Source: Cochliopodium minus
Taxonomy: Eukaryota > Discosea > Himatismenida > Cochliopodiidae
Length of the DNA stretch: 60,794 nt
Reading direction: 5' to 3'
NCBI GenBank assembly: GCA_024220525.1
Contig: JAMYWO010000110.1
Location: forward strand, 51,280-112,073
Made by a program: the position numbers and the translations under genes. Below are positions 12,147 through 23,914 of this stretch, piece after piece. How positions within the stretch are numbered: position 1 is the first letter of the stretch; every line of letters starts with the position of its first letter. The notes under the pieces were generated by a model, which ran no database searches, was not told the DNA's origin, and saw only the letters and a list, made by a program, of their open reading frames with translations.

Positions 12147-15100
12147 CTACTTGAAATTGATTTGGTTGTTGTAGACATTTAATCTTAAAGAACATATATC
12201 ATCACAAATATTAGGCTGTTTAACTGGGATATCGATCACAAAATTCTTTACTTTGATGACTTGTTCAAAGAAGGAAATGCAAAACTCGATAGTGGGTCTC
12301 TTATCATACTCTAATAGAATCATTGTGGAAACAAAGTTTTTGATACTCTCTTCTATTTTGACAGAATATTTGTAGAAAAACTCAAAAGTCTTTCCTAAAG
12401 TTGTGAAAATGAAATTTTTTGAATAACTCTCAGTATTTTTTTTTTACCTAAAGAATAAATATCCGAAAATTTACTCCTAATCTTTTGGGGAGGCAGTTGT
12501 TCAGGAGCAGTATAGTATTTGCTGTTTGGCTCAGGAGATTCCAAATTTTGGTCTATGTAAACAGAACCACCAAAGTCGACAAAATAATAGTAATAAACAT
12601 CATTTATTTTTGCCAACATGATGTTTTCTTTAAAAAAGTTTAAAACCAATTATTTTTTAAAGAAATTTGAATAAAACTAACCTGGTTTTATATCTCTATG
12701 AAGAATATTTATTTCATGGAGTTTTTGTAGTTCTTTCAACAAAATCAAGCACATTCTGGTGAATTCCTCCTCAGAAAACTTGTCTCTGAAATTGACCATG
12801 GATCCTCCTTCTACCCATTCCATTATAATGTACTTTTTGTCCAAATTTCCTTTTAAAAAAAAAAAATAAAAATTTAAAACTGTATAAATTGAAATAGTTT
12901 AACTTGATGTATCATTGAGTACAGCAATCAATCTTGGAGTTGTCAAATTTTCACAATTTTTTTCTACTTCAATAAGCATGTTGATTTCGTCATTCCAAGC
13001 CTTCACATAGATATCCTCCTCAGTCAACCTTTCTTTAATTGCAACTATTTTACCTAAAAATAAAATAAACAATTTTACTACAAAAAAAAAAAATTTTAGT
13101 TTCCAACCTGTTTTGATGTGTTTGGCTTTAGATACTCTTCCTTGTCCTCCCTGTGCAACAACCTTTAAAATTGCGAATTGAGTCTCAATTAAGAAATCAA
13201 AAGAAGTGCAATTATCACATTCTTCCAGTTCCTTTAGTAAAATTTATTAAATTTAAAAATTAATTTTTAAATTGTTTTATTATTTTAACCTGATCCAAAG
13301 CCACAGACAAACCACAAAACGCACACAAGGCAATTTGTTTTTCGGAAGAAACGTTATTTCTCAAACTGGATTTCTTTGGAATAACTTCAAAGTTTTCTAT
13401 GGTGAAATGTCTCTCAGAGTTTCTGTTGAGAATCGATTAAAAATAAATGAAATTAAATAATAAGAAATTACGGAGTAGGTGTTTTTATTGATTTCTTGTT
13501 TCTTTGACAAGTCATTTTAATTTCGCGAGAGATGCTACTCACCATCCATTTATTCACAAAATCTAAAAAGGAAATAAAGTTTAAATAAAATTTTAAATAC
13601 AAAAACAAGTGATTAACCTTTAACAGATCCGTGTATTAATTTGAAAAATTCTTGGGGATCGGAATTCATCTTGATCTTGATCTGCATGATCTGCTTGTAC
13701 TTCTTCTCCGCATTTTTATTGGGACTGCTTTCCCCAAAATTGAAGAATTTAGTGGGTGTTTTAGGAGTTGTTTTCTCGTTATCGTTAATCTTCTTCTCGC
13801 TTATGGCGGATTTGTCAATTTCTGAAGTGTTTCTGGTATTGTTCATAACAGGAGAATAATCCTTTGTTATGGTTGGTTTTGAGTCAGTTCCAGACCTGAT
13901 AATTGACTTGGTTCCTGTTGATACCCTTTCTCTTACTTCTACATTGAGGTTGGGATTGTTATTATTTACAATTAAATTCTCAGTTGGTTTGTCTTCTACA
14001 TTTTCATTTTGCTCCTTCACTTTCATCTCTAGTTTCATTAATACAGAATTCTTGGGAACTGTCTGCCTATTATCGTCGGAAAAATCAAAGTGAAAAAGAA
14101 ACCCATCTATCCAATATGTTTCGTCCAACATCTTGTAGTTTTCTTCACTTCCTACACATGAATTTCTCATTTTCAAAAATAACATTTTCCACAAAGAAGA
14201 AGGCTAAAAAAAAAAAAGATTTTATTTTTAATGATTAAATAAATTTTGAATGTTACTTTGAAAGGAAGCTCGTATTCTATGACCCATTCGTTTTCTCTTT
14301 CTATGCTCTCCCATTTAATCCCTCTGATAGTCATGTCTATTGGTTTGAATGAAGGAAATAAAAGAGGAAGCAAATAATTTTGGTTTTTTGTTTCCACAGT
14401 TTGTCCGAACCTCAACTTTCCTCTTGGTAAGATGATATCAAATTTCACCTTTATTAAAATGTTGATTAAAATTAATAATCGTTATTGTTTTTTTAAAAAT
14501 GAATTTACGAGCATGTTTAAGAGGTAAATCTTTGTATCTTTTCTTTCTCTGTAGTCATCTCCAAGAATCTTGATTATGATGGATTGGACATCAATTTCTG
14601 TAACAACGTGAATAAATTGACATGGATCCTTGAATTGAAAACAGTTTTTGAGGATGCTTTTCTTATCTTCTGCGATCAGTTTTTGATAAACAGTTTGTAA
14701 ATTCAACATCATGCTATCAAAACTAATTTTGTCAATCAAAGACTTTTCCTTCTCACTGTCTTCAGAGAAAATCACTCTAAGCATTTTATCAGAACTTGCA
14801 GTTCCTTTCAGCTCCTTCACCAATCTTTCTACTAGCTCTTTACTTGTTTCTTTTTCAGGATCTTTTGAAGCAAAGAGCATAGACAACATTGATTTTTTTT
14901 TGGTGTTTGTATCATCGTGTTCCACAAGGACGTCTTCAAAGTAGGTACCTATTCTTGTTCTTCCAAAATCTAGAATGACTTTGAACACTTGGTTGAACCA
15001 TTGGGGATTGCAAATGACGATATTTTTGAGTGTTTCGTTGTTAAAATACACTACCACCCCCAGTTTGTGTAAATCTATCAAAAGTTCTTCAATTTCCAGT

Positions 15101-18100
15101 TCAGCTTCCTATTAATATTACATTAAATGAAAAGATTTATGAAGTTTATTTTTTTTTTACTCTTGCATCGATATCATTGTTTCCTAGCTCTCTTAAAATT
15201 GATTTGAGTTTATCAAGATCTATCAATGGGTTTTTCTCAACTGATGATTGAAGGTTTTTGGAACCTGTTATCTCAGTATCATCTGAAAAATTTGCCCAGA
15301 ATGATTTCTTCTTTGGTTTCACCTGTTTAACATCCTCCTTTTTTTGTTTTCCTTCAAAAGAAACTATTTATTTTTATTTTAAATAAATAAATAATCTTAC
15401 CAGAAAGCTTTTCCAACTCTTCAAACACAATCTTATGTTTTAACGTTGCAGCTACAGAGTGTTCAACACTGTCATATTCTTTTGCGAGGAGCTCGTACAA
15501 GCTTTGAATACCACTCTTTTCGAGGTTCAGCTCTCGGTTGTTGAGGGGATAAAAATAAAAATCTTCATTCAAACTTCTGTTAAGGGTATCATCTCTAAAA
15601 ATGTGAATCTTTAGTATGATCTGATTCTCCTCAATAACACGCTTTATCTCTTTATAAATAAACTTTAATAAAGATTTTATAAATTGGAAAAAAAATTACC
15701 TTGATTGATAAGTTTCAATCTCTCATTTAGTTTGTCCTTTTCGTAAAAATAATAGTTCTTCTCAAGAAGATCAAGTTTTGTCGCAACCAAAATAATACTT
15801 GCTTCAGATCCAACTAAAAAATATCATTTTTATTTATTTTTTTATTATTTTTCAATATTATTTATACCTTGTGTTTGAAGAAAATGTAGCCAGTATAAAA
15901 GTTTATTTTTAGTGACAAGCTGGTTTATTTCTTGAGAACAATCAAACAACAATAAATAGACGCATCCGCTCGAAAAGAAGAATGAATGAGCGACCTTATT
16001 GAAGAAACAAGATTAATTATATTTTATGAAAAAAAAGAAATTTAATTACATGATACTCTTCATGACCAGCAAAGTCCCACAGCGAAAAAAGCCTAATAAT
16101 TATAAAAGATGATAATGTTAAATTATTGGATATTAAAAAAAAATTAAACAAAAATGAATTGAAGTTACATCTTGTATTTGTCGTCCTTCCATCTATAAAC
16201 TTCAACCTTTTTAAAAAATACATTAAAAACCAAAAAAATAATTTCTAGTTTTTTTACTCCATGAGTCATATCCTCCTCTCTTTTTTCAGACTTGGACTCT
16301 TTGTGAGCAGTCTTGTTTTTATCTTTATCGGAAGTACCCATCAATCTTTTCTTCAAAGTTGTTTTCCCGACATTTTGACAACCAACTAGAAATAAATTAA
16401 ATAAACTAACCAAATAAATAAAGAAATATTAATACCAATCATTAGTCTTACACCCTCAAAAGTTCTTTTCCTTTGATCCTTCAATTCTTTTCCATTTTTG
16501 TCATATTCCACAAAATATTCTTTTTTGTCCTCTGATATAATGGCCTTTCCAATTCTCTTTCCATTTACGAAAACGCCTTTGTAAGATTTGTACTCGTTGT
16601 TTTTTTCATATTTAGCATAGCCCTTTCCGTTGGGACTCCCATTAGTAAAAGGACCCTCATATACCCAATCTACACCATCTTCATCTCTATAATTGCAAAC
16701 ACCAATTCCTATTAAAAATAAAAGATAATTGGATCTAAAAAATTATTTTTTAAATTTTTAGTTACCAGTCCATTCATGTCCTTGATTCCACTCTCCTTCC
16801 CAAAAAACTTTTTCTTCTTTGTAGATCTTTCCTTGCTCATGAGGTTTTTGCTTCTTGAGAATTCCAACATATTTCATTTTATTTTCATCTAAAAAGCAAG
16901 TACCTTTCCCATTTATCTCTTTTCCATGGCGCCATTCTCCCTCCCAAATTAATTCCTTACCATCAGCAGAGTATTTAGATCCCTTTCCATTAGGTTGAGC
17001 TTTTTCTATTGAACCAATGAATATCCATTCTTTTCTTTCTAAAAAAAAAATCATTAATAATAGAATTAAAAAATTTTTAATTATACCCCTATCTATCCAA
17101 GTGCACTTCCCGTTACCATTTAATTCTCTTCCATTATACCACTCTCCTTCCCAAACAAGAGTAATACCATCCTTCAAGAATTTTTTGCAGTTATTGTGAG
17201 GTGAGGAGTTTACTATTTCTCCATCATAAACGTACTCTTCTCCATCTATGTCCACTATTCTACAAACACCTTTCCCTGATATTTCTTTGCCTGAAACAAA
17301 CTCTCCTTCCCACATCAACTCTCCATTAGTTTTCGAAAGTTTCCCTTTACCACTCGGCAAAAAATATTGCAAGACACCATCATACAAAAAAACTCCTTTT
17401 TCTCCTCTGTCCCAAGTGAAAGATCCATTACCAGAATACTCTTTCCCCTTTTTCCATTCTCCTTCCCAAATAACTTTATTGTTACTATCCAACTTCTTGC
17501 CCTTTCCTTCATGTTTAGAACAATACAAGTCTCCTTCATAGAAAAATTGCTTATTCTCTTCCATGAAAGATATCTTCCCCTTTCCTGTTAATTCAACACC
17601 CTTCTCCCACGACCCCTCCCAAATAATAGTCTTCTTATCTTCTGAAGAGTATTTAATTCCATCCCCATGTGGAAAAGATTCGAGAATCTCTCCATCGTAA
17701 TAGAACTCTGAATTGTCAATATTCAAAACCATACATTTTCCGGAACCCGTCCATTCTTTCCCCTCTTTCCATTCTCCTTCCCAAACTACTTTTTTTTCTT
17801 TATTTAATAACATCCCTTTTCCATGTAATTTAGATTCTACAAGATCACCCACATAGATCATTTGTTCACCTTTCAAAAAAAAAAAATTAAAAATGAAAAA
17901 ATTTGAAAATATTTCTTTTTTACTTTTGTTTATTTCTCCATTTCCGGTCCACTCTTTTCCCCTTTTCCATTCTCCTTCCCAAACTACTTTCTTTCCACTC
18001 TTGTCCATTTTTTTACCGCTTCCATGAGGAACAGACTCCAAAATCTCTCCATTGTAAAGGAAATTCACATCTTTGCTTTCAATGTATCTGATTAACCCAT

Positions 18101-19947
18101 TTCCAGTCCATTCCCTCCCTTCGTTCCATTCTCCTTCCCATAATGTTTTTTGGGCTTGTATATCCATTTTCTTTCCTTTAGTATGAGGCTTTCCATTTTT
18201 CAGACCACCTTCATATACACAATCCTTTTTTTCATTATCAACCCAAAAACATCTCCCTTTACCTGAATACTCTTTTCCTTCTTTCCAGAAGCCCTCCCAA
18301 ATAACTTCATCTGAACCTTGCTTTACATACTTTCCATTAAAAGAAGAATCTTTTGAATCAAAATTATCTATGTTGATGTAACCATAACTGTTCGTTAATG
18401 TCCCATCTCCTTTAGGTTTTCCTTCAACCTAAATAAATTATAATGTTAAAAAAAAATATTATTATTTCTAAATAACTTGATAATTCTTACCAAATTACCA
18501 TGATATACCCAACTGAAAACTCTTGAATAGCCAACCCCCTTCCACTTTTTTCCATTCTTCCAATCTCCTTTCCATATGTTCTTTTTTTCTTTATCCAACA
18601 AGGTGCCATCTCCATGAGGCACACTCTCAAACAAGAAACCTTGGTAAATTGCTTCCTCTCCTTTTATTTCATCAAAGTACTCAATATCTCCGCACCCGTT
18701 CCACTCTTTGCCATCCTTCCACTCCCCTTCCCAATTTAATTCACCAGATACTTTACCCTTGCCATTTGGCAAAAAATTAATAATGCTTCCATCATATATT
18801 CTCAGATTTTTTCTTTTTAAATAAGAATAAAAAAGATGAAAGATATTGTGATTATATAAAGATAATTAGTTATTTATATCTTACCCAGATTTACTATCCA
18901 TCCATTCTATTCTACCATTTCCCTTGAATTCCTTTCCATTCTTCCATTCTCCCTCCCACACTGTTTTTCCATCTCGATCTATCTTCTTCCCCAATCCCTC
19001 GGGCTTGGATTTCGCAATCTTTCCTTCATACAGATGATCCAACCAATATTGGCAGTATCCTTCACCCATGAATTGAATTCCATCTTTCCAATCTCCCTTC
19101 CACAAAATTTGGGCATGGATATTACTAATTCCAAATTTACCCTATAATATTATAATATTCAAATTGTTTATTCCCTTTTTTAAAGGATATTAATTTATAA
19201 AGGATATTAATTTTTTATGTTGTCCATACATTTGGTGTTTTTTTATTGAAAACTTTCAAATCCCCTCCTTTTATCAACAGTAATTTAGTCAATTCGAATG
19301 GTGCTTTCTCATTATTGAAAGCTATCTCCAATGCTGTCTTATCATCTTTGCTCCTCAGATTGACATTTGCTCCAAAATTCAACAATTGATTAATTATATC
19401 GAATTCTATCTTTTCCTTCCCACAATAGACATGCAATAAAGATTGGCCTTGATCATTCAATTTATCTTGAAAAAAAAATTATATTTTTCGAAGCATAATG
19501 AAAATATTTTAGGATATATTGCATCTAAATACATATTATCCAACATATTTTTTTTTTACCTTTTTCACTTTCCTTCATTATGATCTCCAACAACTCTTTA
19601 TTCTTCACGATGGTTGGATTAATAATTGCATAATCTATGGGAGTATTTCCGAAACCATCTTTTATTTTGAGGTCTATTTTATTCTGAACAAAAAATTTCA
19701 ATAATTCCATCGATATGTTGGTATTTGAACATAGAAAATGAATGGCATTACGACCATATTTATTTTTTTGATTTATTGATACTCCCTTTTTGATTAGGGA
19801 TTTGATTATGTCTATATTTGGGCTATTCAAAGAACATGCGAAATGAAGAGTATCTATCCCCAAATCTTCCAATTCCATTTTATTTATGATATCCAAAGAT
19901 CTATTTACATCATTCTTTGATATAGAAACTCTTAAATTTGGATTCAT
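12147..19947 (-). CDS. ankyrin-MORN-Roc-COR-protein kinase (Roco/LRRK-like)
   Basis: The gene has about 20 exons and roughly 2,100 residues. Order from the ATG at 19947: ankyrin repeats (19947-19215); some 20 or more MORN units (19105-16500; repeats of WEGEWKNGKEWTGNG type); Roc GTPase with P-loop GCQNVGKTT (near 16370), switch WDFAGHEEY (near 16065) and guanine motif TKLD (near 15780); and COR (LHKLGVVVYFNN, NPQWFNQVFK, then YLLPLLFPSFKP near 14370). A disordered Asn/Ser/Thr stretch (14000-13620) and a CAFC...CDNC zinc-ribbon-like pair (13320-13220) come next. The kinase follows: glycine loop GGQGRVSKA, VAIK lysine, HRDIKP, DFGG, APEQLPP and SDIYSLG (13150-12450). All key kinase residues are present. 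Known Roco proteins usually carry leucine-rich repeats before Roc; here MORN repeats stand in that place. MORN repeats often bind membranes or scaffolds, which could place the kinase at a membrane. Exon edges are approximate. Confidence 0.92.
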
Positions 19948-20138
19948 TTTTTATTTTAATAAATTTTGAATTCAAATAATTAAATTTCAAATTGCAAAAT
20001 AAATAATTCTTTCAATTTCTTTGCAAAGGGAATCACTGATTCCTGCACATTCAAGCGATTAAATTTATTAAGAATGTTTTAAATTATTGAGCTCAATAAT
20101 TTAAATAAAAAAAAATTTAGATCGATAATTTAAGCCCA

Positions 20139-20784
20139 ATGGGGAATTTGTTGACAAATGAATTAAATGAATGTATATTCAATACAGTTTGGGATAGAAT
20201 AGATAAAGATAAAGATGGTAAAAATAAGGAGACAAAAAAAATCTATTATTTCATAGTGATGTTCAAAATTTTACAACAACTCAAATTTTGTTAGTAATTA
20301 ATTATTTCAACAAATATTGTATGCTGATCATATAGGATACATTTATCCCTCGAATTTTGATGAATTGCTAAAAATGCTAAAGTTGGAGTTGAATAAAAGC
20401 GAAATAACATTAAATGCCAGTGAAATGTGTGATAAATTGGGAGTGATAAAGAAAAACAGATTCTTAAAGAAACTTTTAGAAAAATGGGAAGGAAAAATAA
20501 GCACAGAATACAAAAAAATGAAGATGGAGATAATGGAGTTGGTGAAAGAGAGGGACAAATATAATTTTCAATTGGTAAAATTCAAAAACGAAAAACAAAA
20601 TGAAGAATATGGATTGTGCATCTATTACGGGGAGACTGAGTTTCAAGTGATGTACGATGGAGGAAGGATTGGTCATTTAATCTCAATTTCAAAAAGGTGT
20701 CAGATTTTTAAATCAGGAAAAATTTTGAAAGAAGAATACAGTGAGCAAGATAAAGTGATTTTTATAACTTTGTGTAAAAATTAA
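20139..20784 (+). CDS. small EF-hand-like protein
   Basis: Two exons (20139-20217 and 20336-20784) give 175 residues. The N-terminus MGNLLT fits an N-myristoylation signal. Directly after it lies an EF-hand-like loop (DKDKDGYIYPSNF) with Asn where the usual Glu/Asp stands at position 12. A charged helical middle follows (KKMKMEIMELVKERDKYN). The C-terminal part (YDGGRIGHLISISKR, FKSGKILKEEYSEQDK) has a look of a beta-grasp (ubiquitin-like) fold, but this is weak. The intron holds a fragment of a dispersed inverted repeat. It could be part of the same gene as the F-box frame 60 bases downstream, but the intron phases do not fit as the sequence stands. Confidence 0.65.
20258..20303. repeat. half copy of the MITE-like dispersed repeat
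   Basis: This stretch in the intron of the EF-hand gene matches the left arm and loop of the element at 30481-30572, with about three mismatches over 46 bases. Confidence 0.7.
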
Positions 20785-20844
20785 TCTCAGATATTCATAT
20801 TTTAACAGGTAAAGTTTAAAATTCCTAAAAATCATTTATTGGTT

Positions 20845-21471
20845 ATGGAAATGTCAAGAGATTACGAGGAAGAAGAATTTTCTCATCCAGAAAACTTGAT
20901 ATTAGTAGAAGAAAAGGATCTAAAAAGCAATTTTCCACTCAATTCTTTACCGAATACTGTGTGGCCTCACATTTTGGTTAATTTTAAAGTGAAAGAACTC
21001 ATTCACTTGTTGACTGTTTGCAAAAAGTGGAAAAGAGTTATTGATAGTGAAGTTCATTGGTAAGTTTATTTTTTGTTTTTTATTTTTTCATTTCTGAAAT
21101 CTTTAAAAAGGAAAATGAGATGTGAAAATGAGAGAATCACCAAACACAAAATTATGAACTGGAAAGAAACTTACACTCAAAATAGTTGGAAGATATTTAT
21201 TGATGAAGTAGACTACAACTACGTTACGCTAAATTCAACCAAGTTACTTATTCCTCCCTTTTATACTTTATACCAATTATGTGACCTTGCAAATAAATGC
21301 ATCAAAAGGTTTGCAGGAGCTAGAGTTCGTATCTCTTTGGATAGACTCTCTGCTCCACTTTACAAGAATACTTTCAAGTGGGACAGAGATAGTGCTAACG
21401 TATTGGAATCAGGACTAACTAACGGAGCTCATTTAACTTTTAGAACTCTCTCTAATAATTATTTTGATTGA
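20845..21471 (+). CDS. F-box protein with possible ubiquitin-like tail
   Basis: Two exons (20845-21059 and 21111-21471) give 191 residues. Residues 30-72 are a typical F-box (LNSLPNTVWPHILVNF, then LLTVCKKWKRVIDSEVHW), the module that docks on Skp1 in SCF ubiquitin ligases. The remainder is not a known substrate-binding repeat. Its end (VRISLDRLSAPLY, LESGLTNGAHLTFRTLS) resembles the last strands of a beta-grasp fold, and a similar ending occurs in the small gene at 29829. In-frame codons continue upstream of the ATG to about 20812 without a stop, so a longer protein joined to the preceding gene is possible. Confidence 0.75.
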
Positions 21472-22103
21472 AATAAATTTTTATAGAAAAAAAAAAAATG
21501 TTTGATAATAATAATAATATTAATATTTGGTTATAGGCTCATATTATAAAATAATATCTCAATTATACCATTTAGAATGATATCAGACACTCCATAGTTA
21601 CATTAAAAACTAGATTTGGGTACCAATTTGCAAACAATTTATAAGAAACTTGTTGTTGGCCTATAAAGATATTGGAACATAGATTGGAGAATTTATGGAA
21701 GAATTTATTTCAAACCTTTTTGCTATAATCCCATCTTTTGAATAATTTTCAATTGGAAATTTTAATCTCCTATGCTTCCATGTAATAATGCACCAATCCT
21801 TCAAGTTTATATTTCGATATATCCTTATAACTCCATCCCGAGTTTGATCAACAAGTAAGTTTGATTTTACCTTTCTTTATCTTCTTCTGTTTGGATATAT
21901 TTTGGAGGTGAATCACTTTTCATTTTTTATATTTTTTTGTTTTTTGATTATTTATTGACACAATATCATATTCTTTTCAATAAAAAGCAAAAAAAGAGTA
22001 TTCATATTTTGATCCAAATCACAAACTTTGATTGCTATTAAATCAATCTATTCAAATATAATTTTTTATTGAAGTATTATTTGTTTAGGAAATTAAATTG
22101 AAT
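21472..22103. other. intergenic, contains a duplicated dead 5' end of the Sel1 gene
   Basis: Apart from the duplicated stretch at about 21841-22003, this is A/T-rich sequence with no gene seen. Confidence 0.6.
21841..21923 (-). pseudogene. truncated duplicate of the Sel1-repeat gene start
   Basis: The ATG at 21923 opens the same first residues as the Sel1 gene at 23300 (MKSDSP, YIQTEEDKER), then an in-frame TAA replaces GAA at the next codon. Similarity goes on some nine codons beyond the stop and also upstream through about 80 bases of promoter (to 22003, matching 23300-23390). The rest of the gene is absent. It is a partial tandem duplication that has decayed. Confidence 0.85.
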
Positions 22104-23300
22104 TTATAAGATTGTGATCTTTGCTCCATTACCGAAAAGGATTAATCTCTTTTTGATTCTCTCTCTTTGTCTGATGTGGCAAAGAAACTTGATGACTTTG
22201 ATGGTAATCTCATATGAAAGAAAATACCCTTTTGTGACTTCACATTCATCCCTGTTCCTTGAAACCAAGAGAAGAGTTAGTAATTGTTTTTGCAAGATCT
22301 TATTCTTTTTGTACTTGAAATAAGAATGGTAGTTTCTTCTCCAGTTCACTCTTTTGGTTTCCAAGATTTTAGAAAACTCTTCAACCTCTCCTTCTTCTGG
22401 AGTTTTGTACTTTTTGATGTACTTGTAAAAGTAAAAAGCGCTCATTTGAGGATCATCTTTTTTGTCCAAGTAAAGACGAGAAAGAAATTTGTAAGCTTCT
22501 ATTCCTCCAAATTTGATGCTTTTGTGGTAGAGTTCGATGGCTGCGTTGATGTCCTGCTTGATATATTTTCCTTCTTCGTATAATAGACCAAGAATCTCGC
22601 ATGAATTTTCTGAATCCGAATTTATCCCTTGATGAAGAACTTCAACACTCTTTCTTACTTGATTACTATGGGTAAGATAGCAAAGAGAAAGCTTAGTGAT
22701 GGCTATATGGTCTCCCAAACTTGCTGCCTTTTCGAGAAGTTTGAATCCCTCTTCTATATCTTGCTTCAGAAGTATTCCTCTTATCAAAATCTCTCCCTTT
22801 GTTGCCATCGAGCGTAAACTTCCCGTTTTGATCGCCTTGTCTATCCATTGTGAAAACTTTTTTGGTTTCGAAGTATCTAAGTAGACACAGGAGAGATTAT
22901 CCATCGCCAAGATGTTTCCATATTCTGCCGCCTTTAAATAGAACTGGATTGATTTCGATATGTTCTTTTTGACACCTTGCCCAAAGTAAAAATGAATCCC
23001 AATCATCGCCATGATGTGTCCTGCCTCGATCCTATTTCCCAAGTTTATATCTTGATACAATTGCTTCAAAATCCCGAATGCTTTAACATCATCAATTTGG
23101 CAATTCCATCCTTTATAGTGGATGAGATATCTTGCAAGAAGGTATCCCTTTTCACTCAATTCATGTGCCATCTTCATCGCTTTTTGGGTATTTTGATTCA
23201 ATTTCATTCCAAAGGTGAGTTTGATTAACAAGTCAGTTTGATTTTCCCTTTCTTTATCTTCTTCTGTTTGGATATATTTTTGGGGTGAATCGCTTTTCAT
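22104..23300 (-). CDS. Sel1-repeat (TPR-like) protein
   Basis: A single exon encodes 398 residues. At least six Sel1-like repeats are visible, with the Ala-Gly-containing helix pairs: ISKSIQFYLKAAEYGNILA, IEEGFKLLEKAASLGDHIA, INAAIELYHKSIKFGGIEA, and LGLLYEEGKYIKQD between them. Sel1 proteins act as scaffolds, as in ER-associated degradation adaptors. This one has no signal peptide or membrane helix, so a soluble scaffold is more likely. The C-terminal 80 residues are basic and of no known family. Lack of introns in a gene this long is unusual for the window. Confidence 0.88.
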   Translation of the reverse strand: MKSDSPQKYIQTEEDKERENQTDLLIKLTFGMKLNQNTQKAMKMAHELSEKGYLLARYLIHYKGWNCQIDDVKAFGILKQLYQDINLGNRIEAGHIMAMIGIHFYFGQGVKKNISKSIQFYLKAAEYGNILAMDNLSCVYLDTSKPKKFSQWIDKAIKTGSLRSMATKGEILIRGILLKQDIEEGFKLLEKAASLGDHIAITKLSLCYLTHSNQVRKSVEVLHQGINSDSENSCEILGLLYEEGKYIKQDINAAIELYHKSIKFGGIEAYKFLSRLYLDKKDDPQMSAFYFYKYIKKYKTPEEGEVEEFSKILETKRVNWRRNYHSYFKYKKNKILQKQLLTLLLVSRNRDECEVTKGYFLSYEITIKVIKFLCHIRQRERIKKRLILFGNGAKITIL

Positions 23301-23914
23301 TTTTTTTTTTATATTTTTTTTGGTTTTTGATTATTTATTGACACAATATCATATTCTTTTCAAAAAAAAAAGAATTTTTATATTTTGATCCCATCACTTA
23401 AATTGTTTTGACAAAAATTTTTAAGGGATCCAATTTTGATGAATAAAATATATCTATCTACTTTAAAAATATTAAATTCTTTATATTCATATCAACACTC
23501 AACACTCTACAAATATTGATGTAAACAAATGTAGGTATGGTTAGTAGAGGATGGAAGGTGCAATTATAGTATAAATTTAGGTTTTGAAAGATCCTCCGGT
23601 GTATTTTACAAAGTTGTTTTGTTCGAGATTTTATGGATAACTTCATCTGACCACATTTGTTCAAGACGAAAAACATGTTACAACAAAAATTGAGAATTGC
23701 TCATGAAATGCAGAACCACCCAACAAAAAGAAAATAAGGATAGTTTAAATGTTGCAACAGTAACAAGATTTTGCCTTAAACTATAATGAAATGATATTTT
23801 AATTTTTTAAGAGTGATTAATGAATTGTAATTTCATAAAAATCTTGAAAAAATAAAAAGAAAAAGTGATATTAATGAATTCAGCAAAGAGTAAAATTAAT
23901 TATAAAACAAAAAT
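23301..23914. other. intergenic, about 610 bases, no gene supported
   Basis: The first 90 bases are the Sel1 gene's upstream region, duplicated at 21924-22003. A 72-codon frame on the minus strand (23458-23676) has no family likeness and is probably chance. Nothing else is seen. Confidence 0.5.
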
